Shown: piece by piece, positions 1 through 5,340 of the stretch | Numbering within the stretch: position 1 is the stretch's first letter | Layout: each line of letters opens with the position of its first letter | Source: MGOM01 sp035455265 | GTDB lineage: Bacteria; Chloroflexota; Anaerolineae; Anaerolineales; E44-bin32 | Direction of reading: 5' to 3' | Length of the DNA stretch: 6,360 nucleotides | Assembly: GCA_035455265.1 (NCBI GenBank) | Contig: DATIFK010000161.1 | Location: 1 to 6,360 of the forward strand | The notes under the pieces: generated by a model | Told to the model about the DNA's origin: nothing | The model's input: the letters and a program-made list of their open reading frames with translations, nothing else | The model's database searches: none | Translations under genes and position numbers: made by a program

Positions 1-1
1 G

Positions 2-145
2 CTGACGCTCGTCGGCCTGATCTTCCGGCGGCGGGGAACGCCGCCCGTCGAGGAGGAATCGGCACGCTTCCGGACCGTGCGGCGATTGATGAGGCGGCGG
101 GAGCAGCCGCCGACAGAAGGAGACGATTCGGTCGGGAGCGACTAG
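2..145 (+). CDS. C-terminal tail of an unidentified protein (5' partial)
   Basis: An open frame runs from the left edge to a TAG stop at 143-145 and gives 47 residues. The tail begins LTLVGLIFRRRG, a short hydrophobic stretch followed by an Arg cluster, and continues as a highly charged segment rich in Arg and Glu. This would fit the end of a last membrane helix followed by a cytoplasmic tail, but only about seven hydrophobic residues are visible. Third codon positions are mostly G or C, as in the confident genes here. I do not recognise the family. Another frame is also open across this stretch, so the call rests on the neat stop just before the repeat block and on codon use. Confidence 0.4.
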   Translation: MTLVGLIFRRRGTPPVEEESARFRTVRRLMRRREQPPTEGDDSVGSD

Positions 146-170
146 CCCCAGCGACCATCCGATGGTCTTC

Positions 171-215
171 GTAGCCGCAGGCTTCCCTCCGGGACGCTTC
201 GCAGTCAGCCTGCGG
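171..215 (+). repeat. REP hairpin R1 (enlarged loop)
   Basis: GTAG at 171-174 is followed by the stem arm CCGCAGGC (175-182) and its complement GCCTGCGG (208-215). The loop is 25 nt instead of the 4 nt seen in the typical copies. The foot tetranucleotide GTAG next to a GC-rich palindrome is the known hallmark of REP elements served by RAYT transposases. Confidence 0.75.
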
Positions 216-290
216 GTTCCCAAGGATGGTTTTCGTACCCTCCGGGACGCTTGGCAGTTAGCCTGCGGGTTCCCAAGGATAGTTTTCGTA
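185..290 (+). repeat. 53-bp tandem duplication within the REP block
   Basis: Two adjacent 53-bp units, 185-237 and 238-290, are identical at 50 of 53 positions by eye. Each contains the right stem arm of a REP, the linker containing GGTTCCCAAGGAT, and a trailing TTCGTA. The second unit therefore holds a half REP (arm GCCTGCGG at 261-268) without its left arm. The pattern fits a local duplication of a loop-expanded REP. Confidence 0.8.
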
Positions 291-311
291 GCCGCAGGCT
301 TCGGCCTGCGG
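288..311 (+). repeat. REP hairpin R3 with TTCG loop
   Basis: GTAG (288-291), arm CCGCAGGC (292-299), loop TTCG (300-303), arm GCCTGCGG (304-311). This is a perfect 8-bp stem with a very stable tetraloop, ending 25 nt before the ATG of the RAYT gene. It is one of the cleanest copies in the block and the likely 5' REP partner of the transposase. Confidence 0.8.
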
Positions 312-336
312 TATTCTGCACATTGGGGGGAACACC

Positions 337-833
337 ATGCCAGGGGGAAATCCCATTCGGGAGCGACGGCATCGCCTTCCCATCGACGCGTATCGAGGAA
401 CAGTCGTCGTGGCATGCACGGCCTGCGTGAAACGTCGGACGGCCGTCTTCACCGAGCTGGCCGTCGTTCGCCCTCACATCGACTTTCTTCAGCGCTCCTG
501 CGCCGACAACGATTGTGTCCTCCTGGCCTGCTGTTTCATGCCGGACATCTCCACGCCGTTCTGGAGGGACGCACCGCCGCAGCTCACACGTGGAAGGCGT
601 TCGTCGGTTTCAAGCAGATGTCTGGTAGCTGGCTGAGGATCCATCGACCGGAGGTCGTCTGGCAGAAGGACTTCTACGACCATGTGCTGCGCACGGAAGA
701 AGACCTGCGCAGGCAGGTGCGGTACATCATGGAGAACCCGGTCCGCGGCGGCCTGGCGACGGAGTGGAGGGACTACCCGTTCACGGGAGTCTTTGGAGAG
801 ACTGTCCCCCCAGAGGCCGAGGGCGCAGGCTGA
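337..833 (+). pseudogene. REP-associated tyrosine transposase (RAYT, Y1 family), frameshifted
   Basis: RAYTs are single-domain HUH endonucleases that nick single-stranded REP hairpins through a tyrosine; they are thought to spread REP sequences. Translation from ATG 337 gives MPGGNPIRERRHRLPIDAYR and runs to CCFMPD, then loses similarity. The frame one base earlier continues with HLHAVLEG, the conserved FKQMSG and WQKDFYDHVLR blocks, and RYIMENPVRGG, whose Tyr (codon 723-725) is the presumed nucleophile by analogy to IS200/IS605-type TnpA. Reading C546 twice, or restoring one missing C after it, rebuilds FMPDHLHAVLEG with both HUH histidines and gives a 165-residue protein, a normal RAYT length. 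A purine-rich GGGGGAA lies 5 nt before the ATG. The stop TGA (831-833) lies in the loop of the next REP. The longer open frame from 162 starts inside a REP and is not a plausible start. A sequencing error cannot be excluded. Confidence 0.8.
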
Positions 834-846
834 AGCCTGCGCCTAC
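823..846 (-). repeat. REP hairpin R4, inverse orientation
   Basis: Read on the minus strand: GTAG, arm GCGCAGGC, loop TTCA, arm GCCTGCGC. The stem is a perfect 8 bp with one compensated base-pair change relative to the forward copies (CCGCAGGC becomes GCGCAGGC and its partner changes too). The RAYT stop codon TGA occupies loop positions 831-833. Forward and inverse REPs around one RAYT recall the BIME arrangement of enterobacteria. Confidence 0.8.
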
Positions 847-866
847 CCATCCGTGAAGCTGGTTCC

Positions 867-902
867 GTAGCCACAGCCTTCCCTGGTCGCGGGTAGCCTG
901 CG
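867..902 (+). repeat. Degenerate REP R5
   Basis: GTAG (867-870) is followed by CCACAGCC, a mutated left arm, then an expanded loop and AGCCTGCG ending at 902. The stem is imperfect, so this looks like a decayed copy of the same family. Confidence 0.55.
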
Positions 903-922
903 AATGGCCGAGAGGTGGTTTC

Positions 923-946
923 GTAGCCGCAGGCTTCAGCCTGCGG
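923..946 (+). repeat. REP hairpin R6
   Basis: GTAG (923-926) plus the 20-bp stem-loop CCGCAGGCTTCAGCCTGCGG (927-946): a perfect 8-bp stem with loop TTCA. It is followed by TTTTCCCAAG, the same linker type seen after the REPs upstream of the RAYT. This copy is the best consensus of the family in the window. Confidence 0.85.
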
Positions 947-965
947 TTTTCCCAAGAGTGATATC

Positions 966-982
966 GTAGCCGCAGCCTGCGG
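966..982 (+). repeat. REP R7 with deleted loop
   Basis: GTAG (966-969) is followed by CCGCA joined directly to GCCTGCGG (975-982). The top of the left arm and the loop are missing, leaving at most a shortened stem. This looks like a deletion at the hairpin tip. Confidence 0.65.
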
Positions 983-1003
983 AATCGCCCCAGCGCGGTA
1001 TTC

Positions 1004-1027
1004 GTAGCCGCAGGCATTAGCCTGCGG
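1004..1027 (+). repeat. REP hairpin R8 with ATTA loop
   Basis: GTAG (1004-1007), arm CCGCAGGC (1008-1015), loop ATTA (1016-1019), arm GCCTGCGG (1020-1027). The stem is perfect and the loop diverged. It is the last copy of the block and ends about 75 nt before the preferred coxG start. Confidence 0.8.
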
Positions 1028-1069
1028 GGTTCCGGTGAACCGACGCGGCCGTGGCACTGCCGACGATGC

Positions 1070-1075
1070 TACAAT
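1070..1075 (+). promoter_or_regulatory. Possible -10 box (TACAAT) for coxG
   Basis: TACAAT matches five of six positions of the sigma-70 -10 consensus and lies 26 nt before the preferred GTG start. No convincing -35 box is visible 16-18 nt upstream. The box would sit inside the coding region if either of the two upstream starts of coxG were used. Confidence 0.25.
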
Positions 1076-1101
1076 CCGCTCCCTCGCCCCTGGAGGTCCG
1101 C

Positions 1102-1545
1102 GTGCACCTCGCCGGTACTGTTGCCATCGCCGCGCCGCGTTCGAAGGTCTGGGCTTTCCTCACCGATCCCGAGGCGGTGGCGCAATGCACCCCCGGACTC
1201 GAGTCGATGACCGTCGTTGAGCCCCAGCGCAAGTTCCGCGCCGTGGCGTCGATCGGCCTGGGATCGATCAAGGCGCGCTTCACCCTGGACGTCGAATGGG
1301 TCGAGCTGCATGAGCCGGAGCATGCCTCCGCCAAGGCGCACGGGACGGCGCCGGGCAGCACCGCCGACGTCCTCGGGGAGCTGAGCTTGCGCGAACAGGG
1401 CCCGTCGTCGACCGAACTGCAGTGGTCGGCCGACGTCACCATCCTGGGGACGATCGCCAGCCTGGCGTCGCGTATGATGGGCAGCGTGACGGAGAAGCTG
1501 GCGGGGCAATTCTTCGAATGCGTGAGGAAGAAGGTCGAGGCATGA
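1102..1545 (+). CDS. coxG: CoxG-like SRPBCC-fold protein (CO dehydrogenase subunit G family)
   Basis: CoxG proteins are START/SRPBCC-fold accessory factors of aerobic CO dehydrogenase-type enzymes. They are implicated in attaching the enzyme to the membrane and linking it to the quinone pool. The 147-residue product begins VHLAGTVAIAAPRSKVWAFL, followed by TDPEAVAQCTPGLESM (residues 21-36), the classic CoxG opening (family form close to DPxxLxxCIPGCESL). The tail TILGTIASLASRMM with a following QFF is also typical. GTG 1102 is chosen because GGAGG sits at 1092-1096, 5 nt upstream, and because it places LAG where the family's LSG lies. In-frame alternatives are ATG 1066 and GTG 1051, without comparable ribosome sites. 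The protein lacks the C-terminal hydrophobic extension of long CoxG forms. It is transcribed toward the thiolase gene and separated from coxM/coxS by about 2.9 kb, so co-regulation is inferred only from family knowledge. Confidence 0.85.
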   Translation: MHLAGTVAIAAPRSKVWAFLTDPEAVAQCTPGLESMTVVEPQRKFRAVASIGLGSIKARFTLDVEWVELHEPEHASAKAHGTAPGSTADVLGELSLREQGPSSTELQWSADVTILGTIASLASRMMGSVTEKLAGQFFECVRKKVEA

Positions 1546-1551
1546 AGACCA

Positions 1552-1622
1552 AGTGGTCAGTGGCCCGTGGTCAGTGGTCGGTCGGGATCCCGCTGACCAC
1601 TGACCACTCCCCACTGACCACT
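1552..1622. repeat. Large imperfect palindrome of GTGGTCAGTGG units
   Basis: Left arm 1552-1582 and right arm 1592-1622 are inverted copies. Perfect pairing over 12 bp and 13 bp is interrupted by three mismatched positions, and the arms are joined by a centre containing the palindrome CGGGATCCCG (1583-1592). Within each arm AGTGGTCAGTGG-like units recur, so direct repeats lie inside the inverted repeat. It fills almost all of the gap between the convergent coxG and thiolase genes, so it could act as a bidirectional terminator, but there is no T-tract. A short ATG frame overlapping the coxG stop merely translates this repeat. Confidence 0.8.
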
Positions 1623-1626
1623 AGTC

Positions 1627-2772
1627 CTAGATCCCCAGGATGTGGGTGACAACCGTCGAGGCCGCGCCGCCGATGCTCTGCACCAGGCCGACCGAGGCGT
1701 TGCGCACCTGGTTCTTCCCCGCCCGGCTCGTCAACTGAAGCACCGCTTCACAGATCTGGTAGACCGGCGTCGCCCCGATCGGGTGCCCGCGCGCTTTCAA
1801 CCCGCCCATGGTCGTGATGGGCAGCTGGCCGCGGATCCCGATGTTGCGCTCCGCCGCCATGCGCCAGCCCTGCAACGGAGCGGCGAACCCCACCGCTTCC
1901 AGCTGCAGGCACGACATGATGCTGAAGGCGTCGTGCACCTCGAAGAAGCTCACGTCCCCACGGTTGACGTTGGCCTGTCGGAACGCCTTCCACGCCGACA
2001 GCTGCGATGCTTCGAGCTTGAGCGGATCGTCGCGGTCCTCGATACGGAACCGATCGGTGGCGACGCTGCTGGCCAGGATGCGGACGGGGATTTCGGTGTA
2101 GGCCCGCGCCTGATCCGACGGCGCCAACACAATGGCCGCCGCTCCGTCGCATACCGGCGCGCAGTCGTACAGGCGCAGCGGTGCCTGAATGACACGCGAC
2201 GTTCGCGCCCGCTGCGGGCTGACGCGCATCTTGTGGAAGAGGGCGTAGGGGTTGTTGCGCGCGTTCTTGTGGGCGTTGACGGCGAACCACACCATGGCGT
2301 GCGACGGCGCGCCGGATCGTTCGAGGTACATCGCCATGAGTTCGGCGTTGCGGCTGATCATCGTCGCCCCGTTGGCGACTTCGAGCTCGGCGTCCAGCGC
2401 CTTGGAAATCGCCGGCATGGCCACGCCTTCGCTCATGCGCTCGACCCCGACGGCCGCCGCCAGATCCGCCTGACCGCTGGCGACCGCCAGGTAGGCCATA
2501 CGCACGGCCGCCGCGCCGGAGGCCGTCACCGCGCCGACCTCTAGGGCCTCGATGCCGCGCAGCCCGGCCTCGTCGGCGATCAGCGCCGCCAGGTGCTTCT
2601 GCCCCTGCAGCTCGGGCGCCAGCATGTTGCCGCACATCAGGGCCTCGACGCGCTCGACGCCCGCCTCGGCCATCGCCAGCCGCACCGCCTCGGCGCCCAT
2701 CCGGCGCAGGCTCAGCTCGGAGGCTGAGGTCACAGGCAGCTGTCCGATTCCAACGATGCTGACGGGTCGCAT
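1627..2772 (-). CDS. Thiolase-fold protein, SCP-x type, lacking catalytic cysteines
   Basis: The 381-residue length and the full N- and C-terminal thiolase domains match SCP-x/SCP2-type thiolases, which act on acyl-CoAs. Visible landmarks are MRPVSIVGIGQLP at the start, YDCAPVCDGAAAIVLA (202-217), FFEVHDAF (276-283), GGLKARGHPIGAT (323-335) and SIGGAASTVVTHIL near the end. His330 of the GHP motif is kept. The nucleophile motif CxS, usually inside CASG, reads TASG with Thr83, and the HDCF motif reads HDAF with Ala282; the C-terminal CxG position reads SIG. Ordinary Claisen thiolysis is therefore unlikely. Alternatives are a thiolase-fold aldolase such as Ltp2 of steroid degradation (usually paired with a DUF35 protein, none seen here) or a non-catalytic partner subunit. 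GAGG lies 4 nt before the ATG. The CoA-transferase gene lies 291 nt upstream in the same direction, so co-transcription is possible but not shown. Confidence 0.85.
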   Translation of the reverse strand: MRPVSIVGIGQLPVTSASELSLRRMGAEAVRLAMAEAGVERVEALMCGNMLAPELQGQKHLAALIADEAGLRGIEALEVGAVTASGAAAVRMAYLAVASGQADLAAAVGVERMSEGVAMPAISKALDAELEVANGATMISRNAELMAMYLERSGAPSHAMVWFAVNAHKNARNNPYALFHKMRVSPQRARTSRVIQAPLRLYDCAPVCDGAAAIVLAPSDQARAYTEIPVRILASSVATDRFRIEDRDDPLKLEASQLSAWKAFRQANVNRGDVSFFEVHDAFSIMSCLQLEAVGFAAPLQGWRMAAERNIGIRGQLPITTMGGLKARGHPIGATPVYQICEAVLQLTSRAGKNQVRNASVGLVQSIGGAASTVVTHILGI

Positions 2773-2846
2773 GGCGCCTCAATGAGCCACGTGTGCGGAT
2801 GCCCCTCTCAGGGTACCCGAATCCCGAGACCTGTCGCTATGACGTT

Positions 2847-2860
2847 CGGGGGAGCCCCCG
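2847..2860. repeat. Short GC hairpin CGGGGG/CCCCCG
   Basis: CGGGGG (2847-2852) and CCCCCG (2855-2860) are separated by only AG, so the realistic fold is a 4-bp CGGG/CCCG stem with a six-base loop. It could be a small dispersed palindrome. Function is unknown. Confidence 0.4.
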
Positions 2861-2907
2861 CCTGCCGACCGTCACCGACGCACACACTCGGGCCCGGCGA
2901 AGTCGTA

Positions 2908-2925
2908 GGGGCGAAGCACCGCCCC
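2908..2925. repeat. Hairpin GGGGCG/CGCCCC with GTAG-like foot
   Basis: GGGGCG (2908-2913) pairs with CGCCCC (2920-2925) across the 6-nt loop AAGCAC. The preceding bases read TCGTAGGGGCG, so a GTAG overlaps the foot of the stem, as in the REPs at 171-1027, although the stem sequence is different. It may be a second REP family or a coincidence. Confidence 0.45.
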
Positions 2926-3019
2926 AGCATCCCAGACCTCCCCCGACGCGTTGGAGTCGCCTCATTGTTCTCAACCCCCTCTCCTCCAGCTCCCCTCTCT
3001 TGAAGGCCGGCTCATCGCG

Positions 3020-3067
3020 CTGAGGGCCAGGGGGCGAGGGCAAGAACTCCCTCGCAGGGACCCTCAG
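3020..3067 (-). terminator. Possible hairpin terminator downstream of the CoA-transferase gene
   Basis: CTGAGGG (3020-3026) pairs with CCCTCAG (3061-3067), and inside it GCGAGGG (3034-3040) pairs with CCCTCGC (3049-3055) around the 8-nt loop CAAGAACT. The outer arm covers the stop codon of the minus-strand CoA-transferase gene (3064-3066). There is no T-tract on the minus strand, so it is either a weak terminator, an RNA-stabilising structure or a dispersed repeat. Confidence 0.4.
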
Positions 3068-4269
3068 ATGACGCCTGCCTTGCGCCAGGCGGCTATCTGG
3101 TCCGCCGCGCAACCCAGGACGTCCACGAGGATCTCGTCGGTGTGCTGGCCCAACAGTGGCGGGGCCCGGAAGACCTGGGTCGGCGACGTTGGAATGCGAA
3201 GAGGCGAAGCGACCAGCGGCACGCGCCCGGCGCTCGGGTGATCGACCTCCATCCGCAACCCGCGGGCCACCACCTGCGGATCGCGAAACACCTGGTCGAC
3301 CGTCTGGATCGGCGCCGACGGGATGCCGATGGACTCACACAGCTCCATCCACGCCGCCGCCGGCCGAGTGCGGAACAGGTCGCTGAGCATCGTCGCGACG
3401 GCCTGGCGGTTTCGCACGCGCGCCCCGTTGGTGGCGAAACGTTCGTCGGCGGACCACTCCGGCTTGCCGACGGCTTCGCAGAAGCGCGCCCACTGACCGT
3501 CGTTCCCGGCGGCGAACGCGAAGTAGCCGTCCTGCGCGGGGAAGGACTGGTACGGCACGATGTTGGGATGGCCGTTGCCGTAGCGGCGCGGCGGCTCGCC
3601 CGAAACAAGGTAGTTACTGGCCACGTACGACATCAAAGCAACCTCGGAGTCCAGCAGAGACACGTCGATCCGTTGGCCCTCGCCCATCCGTTCGCGCGCG
3701 AAGAGCGCCGCCAATACGGCGCTGGCGGCGAACATTCCCGCCGCCAGGTCGGCGATGGCGATCCCCGCACGGTACGGCTCACCGTCGAGCGGGCCAGTCA
3801 CGCTCATGAAGCCGCCCAGGGCCTGCACGATGAAGTCGTATCCGGGGCGCTCGCGGTACGGCCCCGTCTGGCCGTAGCCGGTGATCGAACACACGACCAG
3901 CCCCGGCCGGATCGCCTGCAGCTCTTCGTAGCCGAGGCCCCAACCTTCCAGCGTGCCAGTGCGGAAGTTCTCTACGAGAACGTCGCCGCGCGTGATCAAC
4001 CGGCGCAACAGGGCGCGCCCCTCGTCCGTTTTCAAATTGAGTGTCAGGCTGCGTTTGTTCCGGTTGGCCGAGAGAAAGTAGGCCGACTCGCCGCCGGAGG
4101 CGAAGGGCGGGCCCCAGGAGCGGGTGTCGTCGCCGCGCTTGGGCTCCTCGATCTTGATGACCTCCGCCCCCAGGTCTCCCAGCATCATCGTGCAATACGG
4201 GCCGGCCAGGACGCGTGTCAGGTCGACGACGAGGACGCCGTCCAGGAGCGGTCGAGGTCGTTCAGACAT
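3064..4269 (-). CDS. CaiB/BaiF (family III) CoA-transferase
   Basis: Family III CoA-transferases move CoA between carboxylic acids through an enzyme-bound aspartyl-CoA thioester, and are usually cytoplasmic interlocked dimers. The 401-residue product has the expected length. It shows the opening LLDGVLVVDLTRVLAGPYCT (8-27), DLGAEVIKIE (32-41), the nucleotide-binding stretch NRNKRSLTLNLK (69-80), DVLVENFRTGTLEGWGLGYE (96-115), GYGQTGPYRERPGYDFIVQA (131-150) and VSLLDSE (203-209). Asp145 in PGYD matches the catalytic aspartate of formyl-CoA transferase. ATG 4269 is chosen because GGAGG lies 5 nt upstream and the family begins just before PLLDG; an open extension of 25 codons upstream is low in conservation and contains the promoter-like TATAAT. 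The substrate cannot be read from sequence. It is divergent from coxM and upstream of the thiolase-fold gene on the same strand, suggesting a role in activating or recycling a CoA ester. Confidence 0.92.
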   Translation of the reverse strand: MSERPRPLLDGVLVVDLTRVLAGPYCTMMLGDLGAEVIKIEEPKRGDDTRSWGPPFASGGESAYFLSANRNKRSLTLNLKTDEGRALLRRLITRGDVLVENFRTGTLEGWGLGYEELQAIRPGLVVCSITGYGQTGPYRERPGYDFIVQALGGFMSVTGPLDGEPYRAGIAIADLAAGMFAASAVLAALFARERMGEGQRIDVSLLDSEVALMSYVASNYLVSGEPPRRYGNGHPNIVPYQSFPAQDGYFAFAAGNDGQWARFCEAVGKPEWSADERFATNGARVRNRQAVATMLSDLFRTRPAAAWMELCESIGIPSAPIQTVDQVFRDPQVVARGLRMEVDHPSAGRVPLVASPLRIPTSPTQVFRAPPLLGQHTDEILVDVLGCAADQIAAWRKAGVI

Positions 4270-4320
4270 GAGGGCCTCCATCGGCGGCGAAGGGCGCTGA
4301 CGTGCTTGGGCGCGGGATTG

Positions 4321-4326
4321 ATTATA
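4321..4326 (-). promoter_or_regulatory. -10 box (TATAAT) for the CoA-transferase gene
   Basis: The minus strand reads TTTGTATAAT, a perfect sigma-70 -10 hexamer in a very GC-rich setting, about 50 nt before the ATG at 4269. No good -35 hexamer is found at 16-18 nt, so it may need an activator. It lies in the 140-bp divergent spacer shared with coxM. Confidence 0.45.
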
Positions 4327-4372
4327 CAAATGGGCGGGCCCCAACCGATGGAAGGGGGAGCCGGACTGCGGT

Positions 4373-4378
4373 TATACT
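4373..4378 (+). promoter_or_regulatory. Possible -10 box (TATACT) for the coxM-coxS-amidase operon
   Basis: TATACT matches five of six consensus positions and lies 31 nt before the proposed TTG start at 4410, leaving a leader of roughly 25 nt. No -35 hexamer is evident. Together with the minus-strand TATAAT it defines a compact divergent control region. Confidence 0.35.
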
Positions 4379-4409
4379 CATCCCGCACCGCCGTCCGGAG
4401 CCGCCCGGT

Positions 4410-5300
4410 TTGAAACCACCGCCCTTCGAGTATCTCGCCCCTGAGGACTTCGACGCCGCCCTGGAGGCGGTCGCCGAGCACGGCGCCGACGCCAAGTTGC
4501 TCGCCGGCGGGCAAAGCCTCGTCCCGGCGATGAACTTCCGCGTCACCCAACCCGCCGTCCTGATTGACCTCAATCGGGTTCCGGGCCTCGGCGACGTCCG
4601 TCCCGACGGATCGAGCGGCCTGCTCATCGGCGCCATGACGCGCCAGCGCCGCCTCGAGTTCGATTCCGAGGTGAAGCGCGCCGCCCCCCTGTTGGCCGAG
4701 GCAGTACCCTTCATCGCCCACCCGCAGATTCGGAACCGCGGCACCCTGGGCGGGAGCCTGGCCCACGCCGATCCGGCGGCCGAGCTGCCGGTCATCGCCC
4801 TGGCGCTCGAGGCGCGCCTGCACGCGGTCTCGAAGCGCGGCGACCGTTGGATCGAGGCCGCCGACTTCTTCCAGGGCATGTTTACGACGGCCCTCGAGCC
4901 GGACGAAATCCTGCGCGACGTCGCCCTGCCCTCGCCGAGGAATGGCACGGGATGGGCCTTTGAAGAGTTCGCCCGCCGCCGCGGCGACTACGCTCTCATG
5001 GGCGTCGCCTGCCTGGTCCACCTGGACGACGCCGGCCAATGTGACCGGGCGCGCCTGGTCTTCCTCAACGCCGGCGATGGCCCGGTCCTGGCCGTTGAAG
5101 CGGCTGACATGCTCCAGGGTCGGCCCCTCTCGGCTGAGTCCGCGCGCGCCGCCGGGAGGCATGCCTCCGAGAAGGAGATCCAGCCTCTCGGCAACCTGCA
5201 CGCCAGGCCCGAATTCCAGCGCCACCTGGCGCGCGTGCTGGCGCAGCGCGCCCTTCTGACGGCAGCCGAACGAGCCCGACGGCCGGCCAAACCGAGCTGA
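4410..5300 (+). CDS. coxM: FAD-binding medium subunit, CO dehydrogenase/xanthine dehydrogenase family (CoxM-like)
   Basis: This subunit carries FAD and passes electrons from the 2Fe-2S subunit to the final acceptor in heterotrimeric molybdo-flavo enzymes. The 296-residue product fits the family (about 285-300). It starts MKPPPFEYLAPEDFDAALEA; AGGQSLVPAMNFR lies at 32-44 and GTLGGSLAHADPAAELP at 111-127. Both FAD-pyrophosphate loops fall at the places known from Oligotropha CoxM (AGGHS near 32, TIGG near 111). A C-terminal flavoprotein domain follows, with FARRRGDYALMGVA at 187-200. TTG 4410 is preferred because the family starts at this point and GGAG sits 9 nt upstream; the open frame reaches back to ATG 4302, but that extension crosses the promoter region and is unlike the family. 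It is followed 40 nt later by coxS. No large catalytic subunit is present, so CO is not established as the substrate. Confidence 0.9.
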   Translation: MKPPPFEYLAPEDFDAALEAVAEHGADAKLLAGGQSLVPAMNFRVTQPAVLIDLNRVPGLGDVRPDGSSGLLIGAMTRQRRLEFDSEVKRAAPLLAEAVPFIAHPQIRNRGTLGGSLAHADPAAELPVIALALEARLHAVSKRGDRWIEAADFFQGMFTTALEPDEILRDVALPSPRNGTGWAFEEFARRRGDYALMGVACLVHLDDAGQCDRARLVFLNAGDGPVLAVEAADMLQGRPLSAESARAAGRHASEKEIQPLGNLHARPEFQRHLARVLAQRALLTAAERARRPAKPS

Positions 5301-5340
5301 GAAGAGTTCGATACTTCGCCGTCGCCAAAGGGGTGAGGAT

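Larger units (their letters stand above)
2773..3063. other. Non-coding spacer between thiolase and CoA-transferase genes
   Basis: No convincing gene is present; the short open frames here match no family I know and lack ribosome sites. The spacer holds GC-rich palindromes, listed separately at 2847-2860, 2908-2925 and 3020-3067, plus a pyrimidine-rich run around 2978-3000 (CCCCTCTCCTCCAGCTCCCC). The latter resembles the CCCTCTCC-type dispersed spacers seen in other GC-rich genomes. Any promoter for the thiolase gene would have to lie here, but I see no clear -10/-35 pair. Confidence 0.6.

Noticed and set aside
530..560. Programmed -1 frameshift in the RAYT
   Set aside because: No slippery heptamer, no clear downstream stem, and RAYTs are not known to me to use frameshifting; a one-base loss is simpler.
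162..833. A 223-residue plus-strand frame starting at 162 as a full gene
   Set aside because: Its first part translates REP repeats and a shadow frame of the RAYT; only the part after 546 is conserved. It is treated as the second half of the frameshifted RAYT.
171..1027. CRISPR array
   Set aside because: The repeats are short palindromes with irregular spacing, mixed orientation, and a transposase inside; spacers are not uniform and no cas genes are seen.
1542..1649. Small gene starting at the ATG that overlaps the coxG stop
   Set aside because: Its codons mostly translate the GTGGTC palindrome and run into the end of the thiolase gene; no protein-like features.
1642..2544. Plus-strand open frame opposite the thiolase gene
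   Set aside because: Antisense shadow with Arg/His-rich low-complexity translation and no family features.
3142..4413. Long open frame opposite the CoA-transferase gene
   Set aside because: It is the antisense shadow of a highly conserved gene in GC-rich DNA; it has no recognisable domains.
4218..5225. Minus-strand open frame opposite coxM
   Set aside because: The plus-strand frame matches the FAD-binding subunit in full; this is its antisense shadow.
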